Source: Solibacter sp039934035
GTDB taxonomy: Bacteria > Acidobacteriota > Terriglobia > Bryobacterales > Bryobacteraceae
Assembly (NCBI GenBank): GCA_039934035.1
Contig: JBDTMZ010000148.1
Span: forward strand, 39,399-103,398
Length of the DNA stretch: 64,000 bases
Direction: 5' to 3'
Position 1 is the first letter of the stretch, and each line of letters opens with the position of its first letter. Below, in pieces: positions 19,002 to 27,353 of the stretch. The notes beneath the pieces were generated by a model that had not been told where the DNA came from, did not search any database, and saw nothing but the letters and a program-made list of their open reading frames with translations. The translations under genes were made by a program, and so were the position numbers.

Positions 19002-19865
19002 CTACTTCACCGTCTTCTTAAGCCAGGTGAGCATGTCGCTGACCCAATGCTGCATCTCGGGCGCTTTCCACCCGCTCATACCGTGACCCCCGCCTTCCAC
19101 TGTCACCAGGTCGCAGCTTACGCCTACCTTCTTCATCGCGTCGCACATCATGGGCGATTGTTCGTAGGGCACTTGATCGTCCTTCGTGCCATGAATGGCG
19201 AGGAAGGGCGGCATGCCTTTGTGCACCGCGAACAGCGGCGAGACCGAGCGCAACTTGGCTAGCCCTTCCGCATCGAAACGCTCCGCGCCGAGGAAGCGTG
19301 GACCGCCTCCATTCGCGAAGTGCTTATTGATGCTCGGCATATTGAAGCGCTCCGGATGGTCGCGGCGCTGCTCCGCGATCAGGGCGTAGTCCACCGGACC
19401 GTAGATATCGACTACCGCGCGGACCTTCGTCTCCGGCGTCTCGTGCGTGCCAGCGTAATTCACCAGATATCCGCCGGCCGATTCGCCGATCAGGACGATG
19501 CGGTTCACGTCTACGTGATATTGCGCCGCATTCGCCTTCACCCATTTCATGGCGGTCGCGACATCCTCGCTCGCCTGCGGCTGCCGGAATTCGGGCGCCA
19601 TACGGTAATCGATGCTGAACCAGGCATAGCCCGCCTTGGCCAGCGGCTCGAAAAGCGGCCTGCAGTTGGTGCTCCTGCTGCCCTCGTCGAAGCCGCCGCC
19701 GTGAACCAGAATGGCGGCCGGGAAGGGTCCCGCCCCGTCGGGCACGTGCAGGTCCAGCAAGACCGGCTTCCCTCCAGGACGCGTGAACTCTACGTCCTTC
19801 TGATCCACTGCCGCGCCATAGACCGCGGCGCACGCCATCGTCAAGACCATTACCGAAGTGCGCAT
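19002..19865 (-). CDS. exported alpha/beta-hydrolase (esterase/acetyl-esterase-like)
   Basis: This is a 287-residue hydrolase with a signal peptide (residues 1-18). The oxyanion-hole motif HGGG is at 55-58, the nucleophile elbow GESAGG at 127-132 (Ser129), the acid in HGTKDDQVP (Asp229 or Asp230), and the His at 261 in GGGHGMSGW. The layout matches the BD-FAE/hormone-sensitive-lipase-type group that often deacetylates plant polysaccharides. The substrate cannot be read from the sequence. It lies downstream of the DapA-like gene on the same strand, with a 164-base gap. Confidence 0.9.
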   Translation of the reverse strand: MRTSVMVLTMACAAVYGAAVDQKDVEFTRPGGKPVLLDLHVPDGAGPFPAAILVHGGGFDEGSRSTNCRPLFEPLAKAGYAWFSIDYRMAPEFRQPQASEDVATAMKWVKANAAQYHVDVNRIVLIGESAGGYLVNYAGTHETPETKVRAVVDIYGPVDYALIAEQRRDHPERFNMPSINKHFANGGGPRFLGAERFDAEGLAKLRSVSPLFAVHKGMPPFLAIHGTKDDQVPYEQSPMMCDAMKKVGVSCDLVTVEGGGHGMSGWKAPEMQHWVSDMLTWLKKTVK

Positions 19866-20029
19866 GGCAAGTGATTGTATCAGCCGGGCCGGACGCGAAT
19901 TACGTACCGCCGCATCAACGGTGTCCGAACTCGCGCCCGATGCGGTGTGGGATCGCCGCCCCCACAGCGATCGTCGGGGACGCCCGTTCCCTGTCAGAAA
20001 CCGTCCGCTAGGACTGACTCGTTGGCCGC

Positions 20030-20959
20030 TTATTCTGCAGTTACTTCGTACCGGTCCACGCCGAGTTCAGCCAGCAGGTCTTGGAGCTTGCCTGCAATCT
20101 CCGCCCGCTTCGCCTTTTGTGAGTCGGTCTGAGGCAGGCGTCCAGCGCCGAAATCGAAGCCGCGCAGTGCAGTTGCCGTGCGGAAGCCATCGGGAAATTC
20201 CAGGCCATACAGCATGATGTCGAACAGGTCGAGGATCCGGTAATTCAACGCCATCGCTTCGTCGTACCTGCCGGCCCGGCAGAGTTCGAAAATGCGCAGC
20301 GTCACTTCCGGTACCGCGTTACTGGTGGCATTGGTGCCGCCATCGCAGCCGGCGATCAGCATGGGCGCCAGCACCGCGTCCCAGCCCGTCAGGAATGCGA
20401 AGTCCGGGCGCGCCGGCCGGATCGCCGCGATCATGCGCATCATGAACGCCAGGTCGCCGGACGAATCTTTGATCCCTATCACTCGCGGGCATTCCAGCGC
20501 CAGGCGGCGAATTGTGGGCAAATCGATTGGGGTCGCGAACAACGGGATGTTGTACAGCGTAATATCAATCGGCGTATGACGCGCGATCTCCGCAAAATAT
20601 GCGTAGGCGGATTCCGGCGACAGGCGGTAATAAATTGGCGAGACAATCGCCACCGCGCGTGCGCCCATCTCGGCATAGGCTTCACAGGCAGCCAGCGTGT
20701 CATTCACATTTGCCTCGGCGGCGCCGGCCAAAATCGGGACGCGCCCGCGCGTCTCGTCGCTGGTGATGCGCATGATCCGCCGCCGCTCCTCCTCGCTGAA
20801 CCGCGTGAATTCACCGGTGGACCCGTTCGGGTAGAGACCGTGGATGCCGCGCTCAATCAACCAGGACACGTAACGGCGCAATTCCGCTTCGTGAATCTGT
20901 CCCCGCGTATCGAGCGGGACCAGGGTAGGCGCAAAAATACCTGTCAGTTTTTCGGTCAT
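20030..20959 (-). CDS. dihydrodipicolinate-synthase/N-acetylneuraminate-lyase family aldolase
   Basis: This is a 309-residue class I pyruvate aldolase (TIM barrel). The family residues are in place: GSTGEFTRFSEEERRRI (pyruvate carboxylate binding), the catalytic Tyr at 136 in LYNIP, and the Schiff-base Lys at 164 in GIKDSSGD. The family includes DapA, NanA, KDG aldolase and others. No lysine-biosynthesis genes adjoin it, so I do not assign it as dapA; a sugar-acid aldolase or lyase role is equally likely. Confidence 0.88.
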   Translation of the reverse strand: MTEKLTGIFAPTLVPLDTRGQIHEAELRRYVSWLIERGIHGLYPNGSTGEFTRFSEEERRRIMRITSDETRGRVPILAGAAEANVNDTLAACEAYAEMGARAVAIVSPIYYRLSPESAYAYFAEIARHTPIDITLYNIPLFATPIDLPTIRRLALECPRVIGIKDSSGDLAFMMRMIAAIRPARPDFAFLTGWDAVLAPMLIAGCDGGTNATSNAVPEVTLRIFELCRAGRYDEAMALNYRILDLFDIMLYGLEFPDGFRTATALRGFDFGAGRLPQTDSQKAKRAEIAGKLQDLLAELGVDRYEVTAE

Positions 20960-21003
20960 GTCGGGACTGGCTCTCGGCCTGTCCTTCTCAAGGTTAGCGC
21001 AGC

Positions 21004-22035
21004 CTATGCGATTCCCGTCACCACGGCGTGCGGGCTCTGCGGCACGGGGTGGACCTGGATCGAGTGGAAGCCCGCCTCGAGGTGCATGGACTCCAGATCC
21101 CTGAACGTGTAGGCATCTCCGGAGGCAGTGGAAATCAACATGGTTAAGGCGAAGCCGGCCGGCATGGGCGGGGAGATGCGGTCTTCATTCGGCACGAACT
21201 CCAGCGTGGCGGAAACGCCTCCGGGCTTGAGCGATGCCCGCACTTTCTTCAGTAGGTTCACACACGTGGGCCTATCGAAATGGTGCAGAAAGTTGGTCAG
21301 CAGCGCGGCATCGTACGGTCCGCCGTACTCCACCTCAAACGCGCTTCCCGGCAACCTGCGGTAGCGGCCCTCCACGCCCGCCTTCGTGGCGTTCGCGTGC
21401 GCCACCTCCAGCACTTTCTCCCAGTCGAGCGCGACAATCTCCGCTTCGGAATTCTGGCGTGCGATTTCGATTCCGAACAATCCGTGGCCCGCGGCAATGT
21501 CCAGCACCTTCATGGGGCCTTGCCTGCCGTTCAACACGATCTGTCCCAGCGGCGCGCAAAGCGGCGCCATCATCGGCGCCATGCCGTGCGCGAAATCCAC
21601 CCAGATCGGGTTATCCGGTTCGACCGTCCCGCTTCCCGGCAGCACGGTGCGTCCCTTGCGTACGATCTCCGTCAGTTGATCGTAGGTCTCGCGCATTTCG
21701 GACAGTCCCAGAAAACGCGCCGTGGCATGCAGCGACGTGGGCGAGTTCGGATCCAGGAAAGCGGCGCTGGTCGGAGTATGAAGGTAGGTGTCCGCTTGCT
21801 TTGAAAGCAGTTCCATGATGCAGAGGAAATTGCAAAGAATGCGCATTCCCCTCTCTGAAGTCCCGCAGCGAGCGGCCAGCGCGGCGGCCGTGCCATTGCC
21901 TTCGCCCACGGCACGGAAGACATCCAGTTCAATTGCCGTCCGCAACGCGGCGGACCGCTGGTGCGCGAGCAGATTGTCGAAAATCAGTCCCGGATTCGGT
22001 GCGGTCGCGTGTGCGGTAGCAGTCCCAGTTTCCAT
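21004..22035 (-). CDS. SAM-dependent methyltransferase (O-methyltransferase family 2)
   Basis: This 343-residue protein has an N-terminal winged-helix dimerisation domain (LLAHQRSAALRTAIELDVFRAVGEGNGTAAALAARCGTSERGMRILCN) and a Rossmann methyltransferase domain. The SAM-binding motif reads VLDIAAGHGLFGIEIA, followed by the acidic VALDWEKV and the post-motif LLTNFLHHF. This architecture is that of hydroxyindole/polyketide O-methyltransferases. It follows the aldolase gene head-to-tail on the same strand (44-base gap) and could be co-transcribed. The substrate is unknown. Confidence 0.88.
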   Translation of the reverse strand: METGTATAHATAPNPGLIFDNLLAHQRSAALRTAIELDVFRAVGEGNGTAAALAARCGTSERGMRILCNFLCIMELLSKQADTYLHTPTSAAFLDPNSPTSLHATARFLGLSEMRETYDQLTEIVRKGRTVLPGSGTVEPDNPIWVDFAHGMAPMMAPLCAPLGQIVLNGRQGPMKVLDIAAGHGLFGIEIARQNSEAEIVALDWEKVLEVAHANATKAGVEGRYRRLPGSAFEVEYGGPYDAALLTNFLHHFDRPTCVNLLKKVRASLKPGGVSATLEFVPNEDRISPPMPAGFALTMLISTASGDAYTFRDLESMHLEAGFHSIQVHPVPQSPHAVVTGIA

Positions 22036-22102
22036 ATTGGTCAGTCCCTCTCTTCGTGGAGGCTACCATACTCGCGGCGTTCTGAGAACTGCCTCTTTCA
22101 GG

Positions 22103-22687
22103 CTATGCCTGTGGTTGCCTCAAGACTCGCTCGATCCGCCGGTCCGGTATCAGCCAGATCAGCGCCATCATGCCATATAGAGCGCCGGAGATCCACGGAC
22201 TGACGAAGGCCAGCGGGATTGCCGCCAGGTACGTCAGAGGGGACAATTTACCCTTCCAATCGCTGCCCAGCGCCGATCTCAGCAGTGAGTTCGCACCCTG
22301 GCTGGCCACAATCGCCCGCTGTAGAAGGTAGTACGCAATCGCCGCCATCAACAGCACTACCCCATATGCCGCCGTAGGCACGGCCGCCAGATGATTCTCG
22401 CCCATCCAGGCGCTGCAAAACGGGAACAGGGACAGCCAGAACAACAGATGCAGGTTCGCCCAGAGGATGCCCGCGCTCACATGCTTCGTCGAATGGAAGA
22501 GATGATGATGATTGTTCCAGTAAATTCCGACATACAGAAAACTCAGCACGTAACTCAGAAAGACCGGGACCAGTTCGGCCAGCGCCCCCAGTTCCGCGCT
22601 GTGCGGTACCTTCAACTCCAGCACCATGATCGTGATAATGATGGCGAGCACGCCGTCGCTGAACGCTTCCAATCGATTACTCGACAT
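22103..22687 (-). CDS. TMEM175-family (DUF1211) potassium channel
   Basis: This 194-residue, roughly six-helix membrane protein opens with RLEAFSDGVLAIIITIMVLELK. R-x3-FSDG is the hallmark of TMEM175 channels, where it lines the pore-forming first helix. Bacterial members carry one six-helix repeat and assemble as tetramers, which fits this length. Other helices are visible in VFLSYVLSFLYVGIYWNNHHHLF, LFWLSLFPF and AAYGVVLLMAAIAYYLLQ. It conducts K+ in characterised homologues. It is divergent from the DUF1592 gene. Confidence 0.87.
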   Translation of the reverse strand: MSSNRLEAFSDGVLAIIITIMVLELKVPHSAELGALAELVPVFLSYVLSFLYVGIYWNNHHHLFHSTKHVSAGILWANLHLLFWLSLFPFCSAWMGENHLAAVPTAAYGVVLLMAAIAYYLLQRAIVASQGANSLLRSALGSDWKGKLSPLTYLAAIPLAFVSPWISGALYGMMALIWLIPDRRIERVLRQPQA

Positions 22688-22816
22688 CCCGAGATGTTAG
22701 CGTTTACAGGGGCTCCGTGCCAAGCGCAGCCGTACTTTGAATAGGGAGTAAGTGGTCTGTAACTCTGCTTCCGTAGCGGTGGTGCACAAGTATGATATTG
22801 TGCTGACAGCGAAACT

Positions 22817-25800
22817 ATGCCACGTAGCCTCCGAGCCACAGCCTTCCTGCTTGTGTTCAGTAGCACAATCGTCCTCCCTGCTGTTCATGCAGCCGAAACT
22901 GGCGACCCGGCCCTGGAGCGAAGATTCACCCAGACAGTGCGGCCCTTCCTGACCCGCTATTGCATTGGATGTCATGGCGGCGCGTCCCCCGCGGCCCAGT
23001 TCGACCTGCGCGCCTACTCAAGTCTTACCTCCGTGGTCAAGGACTTTCCTCATTGGTCGCTCATCTCAGACCGCTTGAGCGCGCAGGAAATGCCGCCCGC
23101 GCCGCTTCCGCAGCCGCCTGACGCCGTGCGGCGTCAGGTAATCGAGTGGATCCAGGCCGTGCGCTCAAACGAAGCCCGTAAGAACGATGGCGATCCCGGA
23201 CCCGTTCTCATGCGCCGCCTCAGCAACGCGGAGTACAACAACTCCATCCGCGACCTCACGGGCATCAACATGCGACCCACCCGCGAATTCCCGGTGGACC
23301 CCGCCAACACGGCTGGATTCGACAACACAGGCGAATCGCTCACCATGTCCCCCGCGCTGCTCAATAAATACCTGCAGGCTGCCCGTGAAGTGGGCGACCA
23401 CATGGTGCTCACGCCGGATGGCTTCGATTTCTCTCCCCATCCCATGCTGGTAGAGACCGACCGCGAAAAATACGCGATCCAGCGCATTGTCAATTTCTAT
23501 CTGAGCCAGCCCACGAGGTACGTTGAGTACTTTGAGGCTGCCTGGCGATATAAGCATCGCGCCGTGCTGGGCACACCAAACGCCACACTGGAAAGCGTTG
23601 CCCGGGAATCCAAGGTAAGCACCAGGTATCTGCACCTGATCTGGGACTTGCTCGCCGAACCGCCAGAGAAGGCGCGCAAGGAGGTCGGGCCCATCGCGAA
23701 GTTACAAGAGATGTGGCGAGCCCTTCCCGAGCCCGGAGGCGACCCTCTGGACCTGCGCGACCAATGCGAGGGCATGCGCGATTTCATCATGAAGTTGCGC
23801 GCCCATACCGCTCTGGAATTCACCGCACCCGTCGTGCGCGGGCTCGTCCCCACTTCGCAGCCGCTCCTTAATTACAAGTACCGCCAGTTCAACACCCATC
23901 GCCGCGATTTCGATCGCACGGCGCTGCGGGCTGCCAGCGACCCGGTTCCCGAAGTCCCCCGGATTCCGCGACGAATCGATCTCGCGGGCGAGGCGGCCAA
24001 GCGCAACGCGGCCCTCATGTTGAAAGCACGCGACGGCGACATGAACCTGGTCTACCCTGACGGCCAGCGCGAGGCGTATGAAGCTTCGTTCGCGCGCTTC
24101 GCGAGCGTGTTCCCGACCGCGTTCTATATTAAAGAGCGCGGCCGCTTTTTCCCCGACGACTCCGATGACAAGGGTCGCCTGCTCAGTGCCGGCTATCACA
24201 ATGTGATGGGCTACTGGCGTGACGATAATCCGCTTCAGGAACTCATCCTTGAAGAGGCAGACAAACGGCGCCTTGACCGCCTCTGGGACGAATTCGATTT
24301 CATTGCCGACCACACGGCGCGCACCTGGACGCAGTATTTCTTCAACCAGAGCGGCGAGATCCTCGGCACCGGAAACGAAAGCGGCAACGCGCGTCCCGAG
24401 GACAAGGCCGTCACCGACAGCGACGTAATCTTCGGTCTGCGCGATCTCTACCTCAAGAAGGCGGAAGCCGCCAACAACCCGGTTGCCATTGAAGCCATCA
24501 AACAGCACTTCCAGTGGGAGAACGATACCCTCCGCTACGTGGAGAAGATGCGCCAGGAATCCGAGCCCAAGCATCTGGACGCGCTCGTCCGGTTCGCCGC
24601 CCGCGCGTTCCGCCGCCCCCTCACAAAGGTGGAGCGCGATGATATCCTCGGCTACTACCGCACACTGCGCGACAAGAGCGGTCTCAGCCATGAAGAGGCC
24701 ATCCGCGATTCGATTGTCGGCATCCTGATGTCGCCCAAATTCTGCTATCGCGCCGACCTGTTCGACACCGCGGCCGCTGCGCCCGCTTCCGGCGCTGCCA
24801 ATCAGTTCGCCGGCAAACCGGCGCGTCCTGCCGCAAGCTCCGCCTCTAACGCCGCTATGAAGCCGCTTTCGGGCTACGCGGTCGCCAGCCGCCTGAGCTT
24901 CTTCCTCTGGTCCAGCATGCCGGACGACGAACTGCTCGCGCGCGCCGCAGCCGGAGATCTCGAGCGGCCCGAGGTGCTCACCGCCCAGGCCCACCGCATG
25001 CTCAAGGACGATCGCTCCCGCGCTCTCGCTACCGAATTCGCGGGCAGCCTGTTCGATTTCAGGCGCTTCGAGGAACACAATGCGGTGGACCGCGATCGCT
25101 TTCCCAGTTTCACCAACGAACTGCGCGAGGCCATGTACCAGGAGCCCGTGCGCTTCATCGACAATCTGATCCGCAACAACGGTTCGCTGCTGGACATGCT
25201 GTACGGCAAGTACACCTTCGTCAATGCGGTGCTGGCCAAACATTACGGCATGCCCGACGTGAAGGGTGACGCCGATACCTGGGTCCGCGTGGACAATGCT
25301 GACGAATTTGGCCGTGGCAGCTTGCTGCCCATGTCCGTCTTCCTCACACAGAACGCTCCCGGACTGCGCACCAGCCCGGTGAAGCGCGGCTACTGGGTTG
25401 CGCGCCGCGTGCTCGGCGAAGTGATTCCGCCCCCGCCGCCCAATGTGCCGGAACTGCCGCAAGACGAAGCCAAACTCGACCTGCCTCTCCGTGAGATGCT
25501 TGCCAAACATCGCGAAAATCGAGCCTGCGCGTCTTGTCACGCGCGTTTCGATTCCTTCGGCCTCGCCTTCGAAGGCTATGGCCCCATCGGCGAGCGGCGC
25601 AAAAAGGATCTGGCCGGCCGGCCCATCGAAGACTCGGCTGTATTTCCCGGCGGCGCGCAGGGCGCTGGCCTCGATGGCGTCCGCGGCTACATCCGCGAAC
25701 ACCGCCAGCAGGATTTCGTCGACAATTTCAGCCGCAAACTGCTCGCCTTCGGCCTGGGCCGCTCGCTGCAACTTTCCGACGAGCCGCTGCTCGCACGCAT

Positions 25801-25912
25801 GCAGGCCAAACTCACCGCCGGCGGCAATCGTTTTATTCCGCTGGTGGACGCCATTGTCACCAGCCCGCAATTCCTAAACCGGCGACGACCCGAAGCTTCG
25901 TCCGAAAGGTAA
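22817..25912 (+). CDS. exported cytochrome-like DUF1592 (DUF1587/1588/1595/1585) protein
   Basis: This is a 1031-residue exported protein, of a kind common in Planctomycetes and Acidobacteria. After a signal peptide (about 1-26) a haem-binding CIGCH lies at residues 49-53 in a cytochrome-c-like domain. DUF1587 (RLSNAEYNNSIRDLTG), DUF1592 (SGYAVASRLSFFLWSSMPDDELL), DUF1588 (TSPVKRGYWVARRVLGEVIPPPPPNVP) and DUF1585 segments follow. A second CASCH lies near residue 903. The gene ends 5 bases before a DUF1552 gene, the usual partner. The function is unproven; redox-linked polymer breakdown outside the cell has been suggested for such pairs. A possible -10 TATGAT is at 22791-22796. Confidence 0.9.
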   Translation: MPRSLRATAFLLVFSSTIVLPAVHAAETGDPALERRFTQTVRPFLTRYCIGCHGGASPAAQFDLRAYSSLTSVVKDFPHWSLISDRLSAQEMPPAPLPQPPDAVRRQVIEWIQAVRSNEARKNDGDPGPVLMRRLSNAEYNNSIRDLTGINMRPTREFPVDPANTAGFDNTGESLTMSPALLNKYLQAAREVGDHMVLTPDGFDFSPHPMLVETDREKYAIQRIVNFYLSQPTRYVEYFEAAWRYKHRAVLGTPNATLESVARESKVSTRYLHLIWDLLAEPPEKARKEVGPIAKLQEMWRALPEPGGDPLDLRDQCEGMRDFIMKLRAHTALEFTAPVVRGLVPTSQPLLNYKYRQFNTHRRDFDRTALRAASDPVPEVPRIPRRIDLAGEAAKRNAALMLKARDGDMNLVYPDGQREAYEASFARFASVFPTAFYIKERGRFFPDDSDDKGRLLSAGYHNVMGYWRDDNPLQELILEEADKRRLDRLWDEFDFIADHTARTWTQYFFNQSGEILGTGNESGNARPEDKAVTDSDVIFGLRDLYLKKAEAANNPVAIEAIKQHFQWENDTLRYVEKMRQESEPKHLDALVRFAARAFRRPLTKVERDDILGYYRTLRDKSGLSHEEAIRDSIVGILMSPKFCYRADLFDTAAAAPASGAANQFAGKPARPAASSASNAAMKPLSGYAVASRLSFFLWSSMPDDELLARAAAGDLERPEVLTAQAHRMLKDDRSRALATEFAGSLFDFRRFEEHNAVDRDRFPSFTNELREAMYQEPVRFIDNLIRNNGSLLDMLYGKYTFVNAVLAKHYGMPDVKGDADTWVRVDNADEFGRGSLLPMSVFLTQNAPGLRTSPVKRGYWVARRVLGEVIPPPPPNVPELPQDEAKLDLPLREMLAKHRENRACASCHARFDSFGLAFEGYGPIGERRKKDLAGRPIEDSAVFPGGAQGAGLDGVRGYIREHRQQDFVDNFSRKLLAFGLGRSLQLSDEPLLARMQAKLTAGGNRFIPLVDAIVTSPQFLNRRRPEASSER

Positions 25913-25917
25913 TCCCG

Positions 25918-27249
25918 ATGTCTCACCAAACTCCCAAATCCGCTTCCCGCATCTCTCGCCGCACCGTGCTGCGCGGCGCTGGCGTCACCATGGCATTGCC
26001 CTGGCTGGAATCGCTTCCCGCCTTCGCGGATACCACCGCGCCGGGGACGTTTCCCAAACGTTTCGCCGTCCTCTTCATGGGCAATGGCGTGAACGAGGAT
26101 CACTGGGGTTCGGAGGGGTCCGGCGCGGAGATGACTCTCAGCAAGACGCTCCAGCCATTGGAGCCGCTGAAGAGCAAGATCAACGTCATTCATGGGCTGT
26201 TTCACAGGCGCGCCACCGGCATGGGCATTCACCCAGCGCAGACCGGTTGCCTGCTCAACGGGGCCATGATCCAGAAGGGCGCCATCGTCAAAGCGGGCGT
26301 ATCCGTGGATCAGATGATCGCTAACAAAATTGGCCAGGATACGCCGCTGTCCAGTATGGTGCTGGCCTGTGAACAGCCGATGACCGGCTATCACGAGACG
26401 AACTTCTCCTTGGCCTACAGTTCGCACATTTCCTGGCAGAGTCCCGATTCCCCCGTGCCGAATGAGGTCTACCCGTCGCTTGCCTGGGACGCCCTCTTCG
26501 AAAATCGCGGCACGCTGCGCAATCTCAGCATCCTCGACCGCGTCCGCGACGAGGCCGAGTCGCTCACCAGGAAAATCGCCTCCACGGACAAGGCCAAACT
26601 CGACGAATACCTGACCAGCGTACGGGAAGTCGAAAAGCGCGTGGAAGGCATGCGCAAGAGTAAAGATGTGGCCGACGATCTGGCCAAGAAAAACAACAAG
26701 CCCGTACTCAGCATGGAGCGCCCGGCGAACGGCCTGCCGGAAGATTTCCGCGAGCACACGAAATTAATGTGCGACCTGATTGCCATCGCATTTCAGACCG
26801 ACAAAACACGCGTGGCCTCCCTGCTTTTGGCGCGCGATCTGTCGGCGCTCTTCTACCCGTTCCTGCAGGCTCCCGTAGGCCATCACATGGCATCGCACGA
26901 GAACAACAACGACGTCTACGAGCGGGTCACGCGCTTCCACCTCAGCCAGTTCGCCTATCTGGCCGCGAAACTCGATGGCATGAAGGAAGGCGAGGGGACC
27001 GTGCTCGACAACTCATGCCTCATGTTCCTCTCCAACATGTGGATCGGCCGCAAGCACGATAACACCCGCCTCCCGCTGGTGCTCGCCGGAGGCCTGGGCG
27101 GCACACTCAAAACCGGCCGCACGCTCGACTTCGTCAAGGCCGCGGACGACGACCGTAAGATGTCCAGCCTGTACATTTCGCTGATGGACCGTATGGGCAT
27201 CAAGGTGGATCGCTTCGGTGACGCCGACGCCCCCCTGGCCGGCATCTAG
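25918..27249 (+). CDS. DUF1552 exported protein
   Basis: This 443-residue protein starts with a twin-arginine-type signal (SRRTVLRGAGVTMALPWLESLPAFA), indicating export of a folded protein. The body matches DUF1552 (FPKRFAVLFMGNGVNEDHW, INVIHGLFHR near the N terminus; LMFLSNMWIG near the C terminus), a family related to the alkaline-phosphatase-like DUF1501 group. The start ATG lies 5 bases after the stop of the DUF1592 gene, so the two are translated from one mRNA. The pairing is conserved in this phylum and suggests a joint role. The frame open upstream (25534) is a shadow of the DUF1592 gene. Confidence 0.9.
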   Translation: MSHQTPKSASRISRRTVLRGAGVTMALPWLESLPAFADTTAPGTFPKRFAVLFMGNGVNEDHWGSEGSGAEMTLSKTLQPLEPLKSKINVIHGLFHRRATGMGIHPAQTGCLLNGAMIQKGAIVKAGVSVDQMIANKIGQDTPLSSMVLACEQPMTGYHETNFSLAYSSHISWQSPDSPVPNEVYPSLAWDALFENRGTLRNLSILDRVRDEAESLTRKIASTDKAKLDEYLTSVREVEKRVEGMRKSKDVADDLAKKNNKPVLSMERPANGLPEDFREHTKLMCDLIAIAFQTDKTRVASLLLARDLSALFYPFLQAPVGHHMASHENNNDVYERVTRFHLSQFAYLAAKLDGMKEGEGTVLDNSCLMFLSNMWIGRKHDNTRLPLVLAGGLGGTLKTGRTLDFVKAADDDRKMSSLYISLMDRMGIKVDRFGDADAPLAGI

Positions 27250-27353
27250 GCAGCGCCGCGGCAGCGGCCCATTTCCGAGATCCCTCCGCCTCCGGAAGCG
27301 TGCCGGGCGGATTTCCGCGGCACCTATAATGGTTCGCAGAGGTCTCGCGTCGT

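Noticed and set aside
23702..25870. 722-codon minus-strand frame
   Set aside because: Shadow of the DUF1592 gene.
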